From: an uncultured Oscillospiraceae bacterium
GTDB taxonomy: Bacteria; Bacillota; Clostridia; Oscillospirales; Ruminococcaceae
Direction of reading: 5' to 3'
DNA length: 64,000 bases
NCBI GenBank assembly: GCA_910579125.1
Contig: CAJTTH010000015.1
Location: forward strand, 1 to 64,000
The stretch's first letter is position 1, and each line of letters starts with the position of its first letter. Under the pieces are notes generated by a model. It made no database searches. It was given only the letters and a program-made list of their open reading frames with translations, and was not told the origin of the DNA. Made by a program: the position numbers and the translations under genes. Below, piece after piece: positions 32,268 to 40,568 of the stretch.

Positions 32268-33881
32268 TCAAATGGAAAGCGAACCGCCGACATTCTCCCT
32301 GCGCCATTCAACGTACTCATCGTAGTTGCCTTGACGGTCGTAGCAGCCGTTCTCGGTTATCTCGATTATGCGGTTGGGCACGGTATCCAGAATTTCGTGG
32401 TCGTGCGACGCAAACAGCACGTTCCCCTTGAACTCGGAAAGTCCGTTGTTGACCGCCGTAATGCTCTCCAGATCGAGGTGATTCGTCGGTCGGTCGAGTA
32501 TCAGACAGTTTGAGTGGAACAGCATCATACGCGAGAACATACACCGCACCTTTTCGCCGCCCGACAGCACCTTTACGGGCTTGTACACGTCGTCGCCACT
32601 GAACAGCATACGCCCGAGAAATCCGCGCAGAAAGCTCTCGGTCTCGTCAGTCGAATACTGCCGCATCCAGTCGATTATCGACAACTCGCAGTCGTTAAAG
32701 AACGCGCTGTTATCATTCGGGAAGTAGCTTGTCGTGATCGTGCCGCCCCACTTGAACGCGCCCTCGTCGGGTTCAAGCTCCTCAGTGAGTATGCGGAACA
32801 GCGTCGTCACGGCGATCTCGTTCGCGCCGACAAACGCTATCTTGTCGCCCTTTGCGACGGTAAAGCCCACGTTGTTCAGCACCTTAATGCCGTCCACCGT
32901 TTTCGACAGCCCCGTGACCTGAAGAATATCCTTGCCCGCCTCGCGCTCCATATCGAAGCCGATGTACGGGTATTTGCGCGAGCTTGCGGGCATTTCTTCG
33001 ACGGTCAGCTTGTCGAGCAGCTTGCGGCGCGAAGTCGCCTGCTTGGACTTGGACTTGTTCGCGGAAAAGCGTGCGATAAAGCTTTGCAGCTCCTTTATCT
33101 TCTCCTCGGCTTTCTTGTTCTGGTTCTTTATCATGCGCTGAACGAGCTGCGAGCTCTCGTACCAGAACTCGTAGTTGCCGACATACATTTTTATCTTGCC
33201 GTAGTCGATATCAACGATATGCGTGCAGACGTTGTTCAGAAAGTGCCGGTCGTGCGAAACCACGATGACCGTGCCGAAATAGTCCGCGAGGAAGTCCTCC
33301 AGCCAGCTCACCGCCTCAACGTCAAGGTGGTTGGTCGGCTCGTCCATAAGGATAATTTCGGGGTTGCCGAACAGGCACTGCGCAAGCAGCACCTTTACCT
33401 TTTCGTTACCCGTAAGGCTCGACATTTGATTATACAAGAGCTCCTCGGGCAGTCCCAAGCCCTGTATCAGCTTGGACGCGTCGCTTTCCGTCTCCCAGCC
33501 GTTAAGCTCGGCAAATTCCGCTTCAAGTACGGAAGCGCGCTCGCCGTCCTCGTCCGAAAAGTCCTCCTTCGCGTACAGCTCGTCCTTTTCCTTCATAATG
33601 TCGTAGAGCCTTTTGTTGCCCATTATTACCGTATCCTGCACGGTGAACTCGTCAAACGCGTAATGGTCTTGCCTCAGAACGCTCATACGCATTTCGGGCG
33701 GGCGCGTTACCGTGCCCTTTGTCGGCTCAAGCTCGCCGCACAGCACCTTTAAAAATGTCGATTTACCCGCGCCGTTCGCGCCGATAACGCCGTAGCAGTT
33801 GCCGCTGGTGAACTTTAAATCCACGTCCTTGAACAATACCTGTCCGCCGAAGCTGACGTTTACATCGCTTACTGTAATCAT
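32268..33881 (-). CDS. ABC-F ATPase (YkpA/YbiT-like) with a degenerate second nucleotide site
   Basis: ABC-F proteins have two ATPase domains and no membrane span; they act on ribosomes as translation factors or antibiotic-protection factors. The first domain (residues 1-250) is normal: GANGAGKSTFLKVL, LTGNEKVKVLLAQ, ILMDEPTNHLD, VVSHDRHFL. The linker (about 250-310) is Lys/Arg-rich. In the second domain Walker A reads GANEIAVTTLF, with the Lys replaced by Val, and Walker B reads LILDRPTNHLD, with Arg in place of the catalytic Glu; LSGGEKVRC and ASHDHEIL are kept. Length (537) fits the family. GGAG precedes the ATG. Confidence 0.92.
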   Translation of the reverse strand: MITVSDVNVSFGGQVLFKDVDLKFTSGNCYGVIGANGAGKSTFLKVLCGELEPTKGTVTRPPEMRMSVLRQDHYAFDEFTVQDTVIMGNKRLYDIMKEKDELYAKEDFSDEDGERASVLEAEFAELNGWETESDASKLIQGLGLPEELLYNQMSSLTGNEKVKVLLAQCLFGNPEIILMDEPTNHLDVEAVSWLEDFLADYFGTVIVVSHDRHFLNNVCTHIVDIDYGKIKMYVGNYEFWYESSQLVQRMIKNQNKKAEEKIKELQSFIARFSANKSKSKQATSRRKLLDKLTVEEMPASSRKYPYIGFDMEREAGKDILQVTGLSKTVDGIKVLNNVGFTVAKGDKIAFVGANEIAVTTLFRILTEELEPDEGAFKWGGTITTSYFPNDNSAFFNDCELSIIDWMRQYSTDETESFLRGFLGRMLFSGDDVYKPVKVLSGGEKVRCMFSRMMLFHSNCLILDRPTNHLDLESITAVNNGLSEFKGNVLFASHDHEILDTVPNRIIEITENGCYDRQGNYDEYVEWRRENVGGSLSI

Positions 33882-33923
33882 TTAGTCTCCTATCCTTTTC
33901 CTGTTATTGTGCCGCAAACTGCT

Positions 33924-34253
33924 TTATTCTTTTATGAACGCCTTATCCGATTCGGGGATCCCGTCATCGGATACATACCTCTCTACCCTCATGTGCAGGT
34001 CGTATTTCTCCCGCAGCTCGGCTATGCGTTTCATCATATCCGAAGCATGATGAACGTCTATTGAATGCTGGTCTTTCCAACTGTCAATCAAAAGCACCGT
34101 TTCCCCGTCCGACATCGGAAAGAAGTATTCGTACCCGAGGTTGCCGTCCTCCGCGCGGATTTCGTCAACGATACCGCTTGAAACCATTTCCTCCGCGAAT
34201 TTCCTCGCGCTGCCGTTCACACCGCTGTAATAAATGTTTATCGTAACAGCCAT
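33924..34253 (-). CDS. putative antibiotic-biosynthesis-type monooxygenase (ABM fold)
   Basis: This 109-residue protein has the dimeric alpha/beta-barrel pattern of the ABM family: AVTINIYYSG, GLGYEYFF-like strand (LGYEYFFPMS), VLLIDSWKDQHSIDVHHAS and LHMRVERYV. The WKDQ..HxxS arrangement is typical of quinol or small-ligand monooxygenases and related binding proteins. GGAGGTG lies seven bases upstream of the ATG at 34253, so I use it in place of 34274. It may share a transcript with the ABC-F gene downstream. Substrate is unknown. Confidence 0.75.
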   Translation of the reverse strand: MAVTINIYYSGVNGSARKFAEEMVSSGIVDEIRAEDGNLGYEYFFPMSDGETVLLIDSWKDQHSIDVHHASDMMKRIAELREKYDLHMRVERYVSDDGIPESDKAFIKE

Positions 34254-34312
34254 GCTCTTCACCTCCGCGATCAAGTCACGCTTTCATATTTTCTGCCAAA
34301 GCTGACGTTTCG

Positions 34313-34831
34313 TCACTTAACATTATCCAAATGCAGCGAGTAATACGCCGCATCAAACGTTTCGCTTCCGTCAAGCCGTGAATACTGCCCGTAATTCTCA
34401 AATTTAAAGCCGCACTTTTGTATTACTCTGCCCGAAGCGGGGTTAGCGAGCGCATGACCCGCAGTAAAGTTACACGCCCCGAGCGTTTCATGCGCCCATT
34501 GTATCATTGCCTTTGAGGCTTCGGTCGCATAACCCGCTCCCCAAAACGCCCGATTGAGATTGTATCCAAGCCCGTAAGCACCACGTTCCGAGTCAAAACC
34601 AACGTCGCCCGAGCCGATCACCTTTCCCGACGATCTCAGTTGAAATCCGAAATGATTATATTCTTCCTTGATCGTACTTATCCAGTCTTTTACCTGTTCA
34701 ACATTATCATACAGCTTATACGGCATATAGCGGTTGACAACGGGATCGCCGACCCATTCAAATACGTCGTCCGCGTCATCTGCCGTCAGTGGTCGGAGAA
34801 TAAGGCGCTCCGTTTCAATTCGTCTTTCCAT
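34313..34831 (-). CDS. GNAT-family N-acetyltransferase (RimJ/RimL type)
   Basis: A 172-residue acetyltransferase of the RimJ/RimL branch, which often acetylates protein N termini or small molecules. It starts ETERLILRPLTADDADDVF, has LGYNLNRAFWGAGYATEAS as the acetyl-CoA region and NPASGRVIQKCGFKFE near the end. It starts 16 bases after metY; AAGG precedes the ATG. This is one of five GNAT genes in the window. Confidence 0.9.
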   Translation of the reverse strand: MERRIETERLILRPLTADDADDVFEWVGDPVVNRYMPYKLYDNVEQVKDWISTIKEEYNHFGFQLRSSGKVIGSGDVGFDSERGAYGLGYNLNRAFWGAGYATEASKAMIQWAHETLGACNFTAGHALANPASGRVIQKCGFKFENYGQYSRLDGSETFDAAYYSLHLDNVK

Positions 34832-34847
34832 GCTTTAACACCTTACA

Positions 34848-36113
34848 TCAGATATTCGCGAACGCGCTCCCCAGATCGGCAATAATGTCCTCGACGTTCT
34901 CCAGACCAACTGACAAACGGATAAGACCGCCGTCGATACCCGCCGCGACAAGCTGCTCGTCGGTGAGCTGGCGGTGAGTAGCGCTCGCGGGGTGCAGCAC
35001 GCACGTTCTGATATCCGCGACGTGAACCTCGTTGCTCGCGAGTTTCAGGCTGTCCATAAACCTGACAGCCGCCGAACGTCCGCCCTTTATCGAAAACGAA
35101 ATAACGCCGCTCGTTCCGTTCGGAAGGTACTTCTTCGCAAGCTCGTGACCCTTGCTGCCCTCGAGTGCGGGATAGGTCACAAACTCCGCCTTGCCCGTGC
35201 CTTGGATATATTTCGCGACCGTGAGCGCGTTCTCGCAGTACTGCTTCATTCTCACGGGGAGCGTTTCAAGTCCGAGATTAAGCAGGAACGACGAATTAGC
35301 CGCTGGATAGCAGCCGAAATCGCGCATAAGCTGCATTCTCGCCTTGACGATATACGGCGCGAACGCGTACTTCTCCGTGTAGACGATACCGTGATAACTC
35401 TCGTCCGGCTCGGTCATGCACGGGAATTTTCCGTTAGTCCAGTCGAACTTGCCGCTGTCGACGATAACGCCGCCCACCTGTACCGCGTGACCGTCCATAT
35501 ACTTCGAGGTCGAGTGTATTACAATATCCGCGCCCCACTCTATCGGACGGCAGAGTATCGGCGTCGCGAACGTATTGTCGATTATCAGCGGAACTCCGTG
35601 CGCATGAGCCGCCTTAGCCCACATCTCGATATCCAGCACGGTGAGCGCAGGGTTCGCGAGCGTTTCACCGAAAACAGCCTTGGTGTTCGTCTTGAACGCT
35701 GCGTTGAGCTGCTCCTCGGTCGCGTCGTGGTCGACCCAGATACACTCTATGCCCATTCTTTTCAGCGTTACGCCGAACAGGTTGATAGTGCCGCCGTAGA
35801 TCGACGAGCTTGCGATAAAGCTGTCGCCCGCCTCACAGATGTTCAGTATCGACAGCAGCGAAGCCGCCTGTCCGCTCGACGTGCACATAGCCGCCACGCC
35901 GCCCTCAAGAGCCGCGATCTTCTTTTCCACGCAGTCGGTGGTCGGGTTCTCAAAGCGCGAGTAGATAAGCGACTTTGTAGGGTCGTCGAACACCGCCGCA
36001 ACGTCGTCGGTGCTGTCGTAAACATAGGTCGTGCTTTGAACTATCGGCATAACGCGCGGTTCGCCGTTTTTTGGCGTGTAGCCCTCGTGTAAGCATTTGG
36101 TTTCGATTTTCAT
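34848..36113 (-). CDS. metY: O-acetylhomoserine sulfhydrylase (Cys/Met metabolism PLP enzyme)
   Basis: This 421-residue PLP enzyme most resembles O-acetylhomoserine sulfhydrylases, which make homocysteine from O-acetylhomoserine and sulfide on the way to methionine. Visible features are YSRFENPTTDCVEKKIAALE, CTSSGQAA, GETLANP, IIDNTFATP and the PLP-binding Lys in HSTSKYMDGHAVQVGGV. The long C-terminal domain and length above 400 favour MetY over the shorter MetB/MetC lyases. AAGGAG precedes the ATG. It lies between two GNAT genes downstream of hisC, with no visible riboswitch upstream. Confidence 0.92.
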   Translation of the reverse strand: MKIETKCLHEGYTPKNGEPRVMPIVQSTTYVYDSTDDVAAVFDDPTKSLIYSRFENPTTDCVEKKIAALEGGVAAMCTSSGQAASLLSILNICEAGDSFIASSSIYGGTINLFGVTLKRMGIECIWVDHDATEEQLNAAFKTNTKAVFGETLANPALTVLDIEMWAKAAHAHGVPLIIDNTFATPILCRPIEWGADIVIHSTSKYMDGHAVQVGGVIVDSGKFDWTNGKFPCMTEPDESYHGIVYTEKYAFAPYIVKARMQLMRDFGCYPAANSSFLLNLGLETLPVRMKQYCENALTVAKYIQGTGKAEFVTYPALEGSKGHELAKKYLPNGTSGVISFSIKGGRSAAVRFMDSLKLASNEVHVADIRTCVLHPASATHRQLTDEQLVAAGIDGGLIRLSVGLENVEDIIADLGSAFANI

Positions 36114-36138
36114 TTTTTATCTCCTTAAAATAAATAAA

Positions 36139-36672
36139 TTACATTTTTTCCGTTGGCTGTTTTCGTGTGATATAACGGAAATGCGGCATATCCACGCCCC
36201 TGTAATGTTTCACACAACCGTCCGTCCTCACCATTCCGTTCCTTAGCGCGACCTTTTTAGAAGCCGAGTTCGTGTCACGTATTATCGAGCATACCTCATC
36301 AGCGTTTAGTATCTCGAACGCGTAACGTTTGCAAGCGGCAGCCGCCTCTGTCGCATAGCCGTTATGCCACATATCAAAGCGAAATAGATATCCTATCTCC
36401 AAGACCTCGCCGTCTTTCCAAGGCTGCATAGTAAGTCCGCACTGCCCGATAAACCCGCCTGTTTCTTTAAGAATGACCGCCCACAGTCCAAAGCCGTATT
36501 TACGGTAACGTCCGAGCTGCCTTTCAAGCCACTCTCGCGCTTCTTCCTCGGAAAACGCTCCCTCGTAAGCGTACATGACCCGATCATCGCGCAAAATCCC
36601 GCAAAGATCGTCGAAATCGTCCGCTGTCAATTCGCGAAGAAACAGACGTTCCGTTTCAAGAAGTACATTCAT
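36139..36672 (-). CDS. GNAT-family N-acetyltransferase (RimJ/RimL type)
   Basis: A 177-residue acetyltransferase starting LLETERLFLRELTADDFDDL, with LEIGYLFRFDMWHNGYATEA as the CoA-binding region and IIRDTNSASKKVALRNGM near the end. GGAGG precedes the ATG. It lies 15 bases after hisC and 25 bases before metY, so probably shares their transcript. Substrate unknown. Confidence 0.9.
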   Translation of the reverse strand: MNVLLETERLFLRELTADDFDDLCGILRDDRVMYAYEGAFSEEEAREWLERQLGRYRKYGFGLWAVILKETGGFIGQCGLTMQPWKDGEVLEIGYLFRFDMWHNGYATEAAAACKRYAFEILNADEVCSIIRDTNSASKKVALRNGMVRTDGCVKHYRGVDMPHFRYITRKQPTEKM

Positions 36673-36687
36673 TGCGCCGACCTCCGC

Positions 36688-37791
36688 TCAGTCGTCCGCC
36701 CAGCCGCTGTTCAAGGCACGTTCTTTCTTCGACCATTCCACCTCGGAAATCAGTTCGCGGAGCTCGTTTATCAGCTTGTCAGTTTCCTCATCGGTTCCAA
36801 CGGTAATACGCAAATAATTGTCAATGCGCGGCTTGTTGAACCACCGCACATAGATGTCGCGCGTTTTCAGATACTCGAATATCTCCTTTGCGGAGAACTT
36901 CGGGTGCGTCGCGAACAGAAAATTCGTCTGACTGTCGGGTAGCGAAAAGCCCATTGAGCGCAACTCCGCCGTGAGCCTTTCGCGCGTTGCGATAACCTTT
37001 TTCAGCGTCGCTTGGAAGTACTCCTCGTCCTTGATAGACGCGACGCCCGCCGCCTGCGCTATGCTGTCGACGGGATAGCTGTTCATGCTGTCCTTTGCCG
37101 CGTAAATCGCCGCGACCGCCTCCTTGCTGCCTATTGCCCAGCCGAGCCGCATTCCCGCCATGCTCCGCGACTTCGAGAACGTCCGCGTTATCACCAGATT
37201 GTCGAACTCTTTGAGCAGCGGCACTGCGGTCGTTCCGCCGAAATCCACATACGCCTCGTCTATTATAACCACACTTTCGCGGTTATTGCGCATTATCTCG
37301 TGGATAAAGTCAAGTCCGCGCCCGATTGAGGTCGGCGCGTTGGGGTTGGCGATGACTACGCCGCCGTTCGGGCGCGCGTAATCGGCAGGATTTATATTGA
37401 AATTATCGTCAACGGGAACAGTATCGTAAGGGATATTCAAAATATCGCACCACACCGTGTTGAACGAGTACGTAATATCGGGAAAAATTATCGGCTTGTC
37501 CGAGTTGAAGAACGCGCGGAAACAAAGCGACAGCACGTCGTCCGTGCCGTTGCCCGCTAAAACGTTTTCGGGGAGCAGACCCTCGCGCTCGGCGATAGCG
37601 TTCACAAGCGGCACGGCGTTCGCGCTCGGGTACTTTTTGAGATTTTCCGCGTTAAACTCACGAATTGCGGCTGCCGCTTTCGGCGACGGCGGATAAGGGT
37701 TTTCGTTCGCGTTCAGCTTGATAAAATCCGTCTTTTTCGGCTGCTCCCCCGCAATGTACGGCTCAATTTTTATCAGATTATCCTGCCACAT
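36688..37791 (-). CDS. hisC: histidinol-phosphate aminotransferase HisC
   Basis: HisC transfers an amino group from glutamate to imidazole-acetol phosphate in histidine synthesis; related enzymes use phenylalanine or tyrosine. The 367-residue PLP enzyme has LNANENPYPPSPKA, the cofactor region NGTDDVLSL, IANPNAPTS, VIIDEAYVDF, and the PLP-binding Lys in RTFSKSRSMAGMRLG. The start at 37791 was fixed by GAGG seven bases upstream; the open frame continues to 38097, but that part would be a Thr/Ser/Arg-rich translation of the preceding gene. A terminator hairpin lies directly upstream of its ribosome site. Confidence 0.92.
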   Translation of the reverse strand: MWQDNLIKIEPYIAGEQPKKTDFIKLNANENPYPPSPKAAAAIREFNAENLKKYPSANAVPLVNAIAEREGLLPENVLAGNGTDDVLSLCFRAFFNSDKPIIFPDITYSFNTVWCDILNIPYDTVPVDDNFNINPADYARPNGGVVIANPNAPTSIGRGLDFIHEIMRNNRESVVIIDEAYVDFGGTTAVPLLKEFDNLVITRTFSKSRSMAGMRLGWAIGSKEAVAAIYAAKDSMNSYPVDSIAQAAGVASIKDEEYFQATLKKVIATRERLTAELRSMGFSLPDSQTNFLFATHPKFSAKEIFEYLKTRDIYVRWFNKPRIDNYLRITVGTDEETDKLINELRELISEVEWSKKERALNSGWADD

Positions 37792-37801
37792 TATGTCCTC
37801 C

Positions 37802-37838
37802 AAAAAATAAAACCTGTTCCACGCAAGAGCAGGTTTTA
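37802..37838 (-). terminator. terminator between the CD1247-type gene and hisC
   Basis: Minus-strand stem TAAAACCTG/CAGGTTTTA (37830-37838 with 37808-37816) followed by TTTTTT. It ends just 2 bases before the hisC ribosome site, so it could also act as a switchable leader for hisC. Confidence 0.8.
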
Positions 37839-37876
37839 TGTCAATTTGCGCGCAGCAATGCCGCGCCATCAACCAA

Positions 37877-38278
37877 TTACAGCTCTTCCGACTCGTCCTC
37901 GTCGAGCTCGAAAACAAGGTGCTTTCCACAGTTGGGGCAGTCCATGCCGCCCGCGTTCGCCTGCTCGTAATCGAAGCGGATAGCGTTTCCGCAGTTCGGG
38001 CAGACGGTCTCGTACATATCGGCAAGCTCGTCGTCGATATCGTCATAATAATCGTCGTCATCGTCCCCGCCGTAAACCTCGTCCTCGAGATCCGCAAGAC
38101 TCTCCTCGACGTCGGTCATTACCGAAGCAACGTCGTCAAGCTCCTCGTCAACCTCCGCGAGGTTCTCCGCGATGTCCGCGAGAACATCCAGAATGCCGTT
38201 CACTATCTTGTCGTCGGTATTCAAGCCCTCTGCGAGCCCTTTCAGATAAGATACTTTTTCACCAATAGTCATAGTCAA
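37877..38278 (-). CDS. CD1247-type N-terminal domain protein with zinc ribbon
   Basis: This 133-residue protein begins IGEKVSYLKGLAEGLNTDDK, the domain found in Clostridia proteins of the CD1247 type, followed by a helical acidic stretch, a run of Asp (DDDDDYYDDIDDE) and a C-terminal zinc ribbon with CPNCG and CPNCG about 18 residues apart. The family often sits next to efp, as here with four bases between them. Function is not established; a nucleic-acid or ribosome link is only suggested by the neighbour. A strong terminator follows. Confidence 0.82.
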   Translation of the reverse strand: MTMTIGEKVSYLKGLAEGLNTDDKIVNGILDVLADIAENLAEVDEELDDVASVMTDVEESLADLEDEVYGGDDDDDYYDDIDDELADMYETVCPNCGNAIRFDYEQANAGGMDCPNCGKHLVFELDEDESEEL

Positions 38279-38282
38279 GACC

Positions 38283-38843
38283 TCACTTTACTCTTTCCAT
38301 ATACTCGCCCGTGCGGGTATCGATCCTGATGATCTCGCCCTCGTTAATGAACAGCGGAACGCGAATTTCAGCGCCCGTTTCGAGAGTAGCGGGCTTGGTA
38401 GCGTTTGTAGCGGTATTTCCTGCAAAACCGGGATCGGTCTGCGTAACCTGAAGCTCTACAAAGTTGGGCGGCTCAACGCCGAAAACCTTGCCCTTGTATG
38501 ACAACACCTTGCACATCATCTCTTCCTTAACGAACTTAAAGTTGTCGCCGACCTCGCTTGCGTTTACGGGAACGTCCTCGTAGGTCTCCTGATCCATAAA
38601 GTGGTACAGCTCACCGTCGGAGTAGGAATACTGCATATCCTTTCTCTCAACAAAAGCCGTGGGGAACTTTGCGGACGGGTTGTAGGTCTTTTCAACCACC
38701 GAACCGGTAATTACGTTCTTGACCTTTGTACGGACGAACGCCGCGCCCTTGCCCGGCTTAACGTGCTGGAACTCGATTATCTGCATTACGTTTCCGTCCT
38801 CTTCAAATGTCATTCCGTTTCTGAAATCTCCCGCTGTAATCAT
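38283..38843 (-). CDS. efp: translation elongation factor P
   Basis: EF-P enters the ribosomal E site and helps bonds form at polyproline stretches. The 186-residue protein has the three-domain form: the KOW-like N domain with FQHVKPGKGAAFVRTK, an OB domain with MDQETYEDVPV and a second OB domain ending RIDTRTGEYMERVK. The modified-residue position at the loop tip is a Lys in KPGKGAA. The start at 38843 was chosen by GGAGGTT upstream; a longer frame from 38930 lacks a ribosome site. It has its own promoter. Confidence 0.97.
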   Translation of the reverse strand: MITAGDFRNGMTFEEDGNVMQIIEFQHVKPGKGAAFVRTKVKNVITGSVVEKTYNPSAKFPTAFVERKDMQYSYSDGELYHFMDQETYEDVPVNASEVGDNFKFVKEEMMCKVLSYKGKVFGVEPPNFVELQVTQTDPGFAGNTATNATKPATLETGAEIRVPLFINEGEIIRIDTRTGEYMERVK

Positions 38844-38920
38844 AGCGAACCTCCAAATAGTTTTTAAAAATAATTCATTGACCCGAAAACAAAACTCGGG
38901 AAATACAAATCTCAATCTAT

Positions 38921-38949
38921 ATTGTACCAAATTTCCAACAATATTTCAA
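38921..38949 (-). promoter_or_regulatory. promoter of efp and the CD1247-type gene
   Basis: Minus-strand TTGAAA (38944-38949), 17 bases, TACAAT (38921-38926), about 78 bases upstream of the efp start. Confidence 0.68.
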
Positions 38950-39023
38950 CCACTTTTTTAAAAAAATATTTAATTTCTTTATTTTTCGGGGAATTATCGG
39001 TCAGATACAATAATTCGGCATAC

Positions 39024-39049
39024 TAGAGCGTGTTCGCATTAACGCTCTA
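39024..39049. repeat. palindromic element, copy 2
   Basis: Arms TAGAGCGT and ACGCTCTA enclose a ten-base loop. It matches, in reverse complement, the element at 7154-7179 apart from two positions. The stop codon of the M24-like gene (39047-39049) lies inside its right arm, and the efp promoter lies about 75 bases further on. No T-run follows, so it is not a classical terminator. Confidence 0.6.
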
Positions 39050-40108
39050 AATGTGAACCAGATTTTTCGTAGCGGCGGTGAGATCGGCGCAGCCCTCGTC
39101 GGTCAGCACCGCGATATCGCCCGTCTTTACGCCGAATTTGCCCATACTCACACCGCACACGGTCGAAAGCGCGGTCTTGGCTTTAAGCGTCGCGCCGCTG
39201 CCTTGACGCAGAAACGGCGGCTCTACAGCCTCAAGACCTATCCCGTGCGCGAAATTCACCGAGCAGTACTTATCCACGCCCCAAGCGTTCAGCGTTGCCT
39301 TTGCGACGCTGTCAGCGACCTTGCCGCCTATTCCCGCGCGCAGTGTCCTCAAGCCGTCCTGCAACGCGCACGAGACCGCGTTGTAGGCGTTTTCGCGCGT
39401 GGAGTCGACCGAGCCTACCGCGACCGTTCTGCACATTGAAGAGCAGTAGCCGCCCCACCTCGCGCCGAACTCCAGAATAAGCATATCCCCGTCGCGTATC
39501 TGCCTGTCGGACGGTTTTGCGCGCTGGTCGGCTGTATTCTCGCCCGAAAGCGCCCTAGTCGGGAACGCCGTCTCCTCCGCGCCGAAATCCATAATATAAA
39601 AGCTCAGCAGCGCCGCTATCTGCCGCTCGGTCATTCCCTTGCGGACAGTGCCGAGAATGCGCTCATACGCCTTGTCGCATATCTTCTGCGCGTTGTAAAT
39701 GGCGGCGATCTCCCCATCAGACTTCACCGTGCGCATCTGCACCAGCTTTTCGGAAAGCTCCTCCGAGGCGAGCACCTCGGCGTAATGAAGCTGCTCCTTA
39801 TAGGTGTTGAACTCTGCGACAGTGATCTTGTCAGCCTCGGTGTAGATGTGCTTGATGCCATACTTTATCAGCAGATCGAGCATTTGCCGTCCGGAGCTTA
39901 GCACCTGCACCGCAAAGCCCTCCGCCTTTTCGTTCGCGTACTCGAAATCCCTGCCCGTCACGAACAGTATGCTGTGTTCGCCGCATATCAGCAGAATGCC
40001 GTTCTCCACGGGAAACCCGCACATATACCGCAGCGACAGCGGCGAGGTTATCAGCGCCGCGCCGTTATAATCCGGCAGCCATTCCGCGATCCTGTCTACG
40101 TTGTTCAT
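39047..40108 (-). CDS. M24 (Xaa-Pro aminopeptidase-like) protein lacking most metal ligands
   Basis: This 353-residue protein has the fold pattern of YqhT/PepQ-type M24 peptidases: an N-terminal creatinase-like domain (about 1-120) and a pita-bread C-terminal domain. Active family members bind two metals through Asp, Asp, His, Glu, Glu. Here the first two places read LILEFGA (Asp to Glu) and YCSSMCRT (Asp to Ser), AHGIGLE keeps the His, and the usual IEPG and RIED read STVCG and KTGD, so four of five ligands are changed. The frame is open and full length. Its place between aroQ and efp is the standard Bacillota one. It is probably a non-peptidase with a structural or binding role. Confidence 0.9.
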   Translation of the reverse strand: MNNVDRIAEWLPDYNGAALITSPLSLRYMCGFPVENGILLICGEHSILFVTGRDFEYANEKAEGFAVQVLSSGRQMLDLLIKYGIKHIYTEADKITVAEFNTYKEQLHYAEVLASEELSEKLVQMRTVKSDGEIAAIYNAQKICDKAYERILGTVRKGMTERQIAALLSFYIMDFGAEETAFPTRALSGENTADQRAKPSDRQIRDGDMLILEFGARWGGYCSSMCRTVAVGSVDSTRENAYNAVSCALQDGLRTLRAGIGGKVADSVAKATLNAWGVDKYCSVNFAHGIGLEAVEPPFLRQGSGATLKAKTALSTVCGVSMGKFGVKTGDIAVLTDEGCADLTAATKNLVHI

Positions 40109-40545
40109 TTTTGTTCACCGAGAAGATAATCCAGTGCATGGAGCGCAAGAAGATAACTCACCTTGCCCAAGCCCGCGATACTCCCGCGGCAAACGGGCGC
40201 GATAACGCTGGTCTTGCGGAACTCGTCGCGGTTGTTGATGTTGCTGAGGTGAACCTCGATAACGGGAATTTTTATTGCCGCGATAGCGTCTCGGATAGCG
40301 TAGCTGTAATGAGTATACGCGCCCGCGTTGAGAATAACGCCGACACAGTCCAGCCGCGCGTCGTGCAGACGGTCGATAATGCTGCCCTCGTTGCTGCTCT
40401 GGAAAAAGGACATATCGTAGCCCATGCCTTTAGCCTTTGTGAAAAGCTCGTCGTTTATCGCCTGCAGCGAATCCCCCCCGTAAACGGCAGGCTCGCGCTC
40501 GCCCAGAAGATTTAAGTTCGGACCGTTGATCACCAGAATTTTCAT
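40105..40545 (-). CDS. aroQ: type II 3-dehydroquinate dehydratase
   Basis: AroQ removes water from 3-dehydroquinate in the shikimate pathway to aromatic amino acids. The 146-residue sequence starts MKILVINGPNLNLLGEREP, with the catalytic Tyr in AVYGG, ILNAGAYTHYSYAI, VEVHLSNINNRDEFR holding the catalytic His, and SVIAPVCRGSIAGLG. Length matches the dodecameric type II family. GGAGG precedes the ATG. Its end overlaps the M24-like gene by four bases, as in the yqhS-yqhT-efp run of Bacillus. Confidence 0.96.
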   Translation of the reverse strand: MKILVINGPNLNLLGEREPAVYGGDSLQAINDELFTKAKGMGYDMSFFQSSNEGSIIDRLHDARLDCVGVILNAGAYTHYSYAIRDAIAAIKIPVIEVHLSNINNRDEFRKTSVIAPVCRGSIAGLGKVSYLLALHALDYLLGEQK

Positions 40546-40568
40546 AATTTCCTCCGTTTATTTTTTAT

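Noticed and set aside
37792..38097. Longer N terminus for hisC (start at 38097)
   Set aside because: The extra 102 residues read through the preceding gene and its terminator and look like an out-of-frame translation; GAGG before 37791 fixes the true start.
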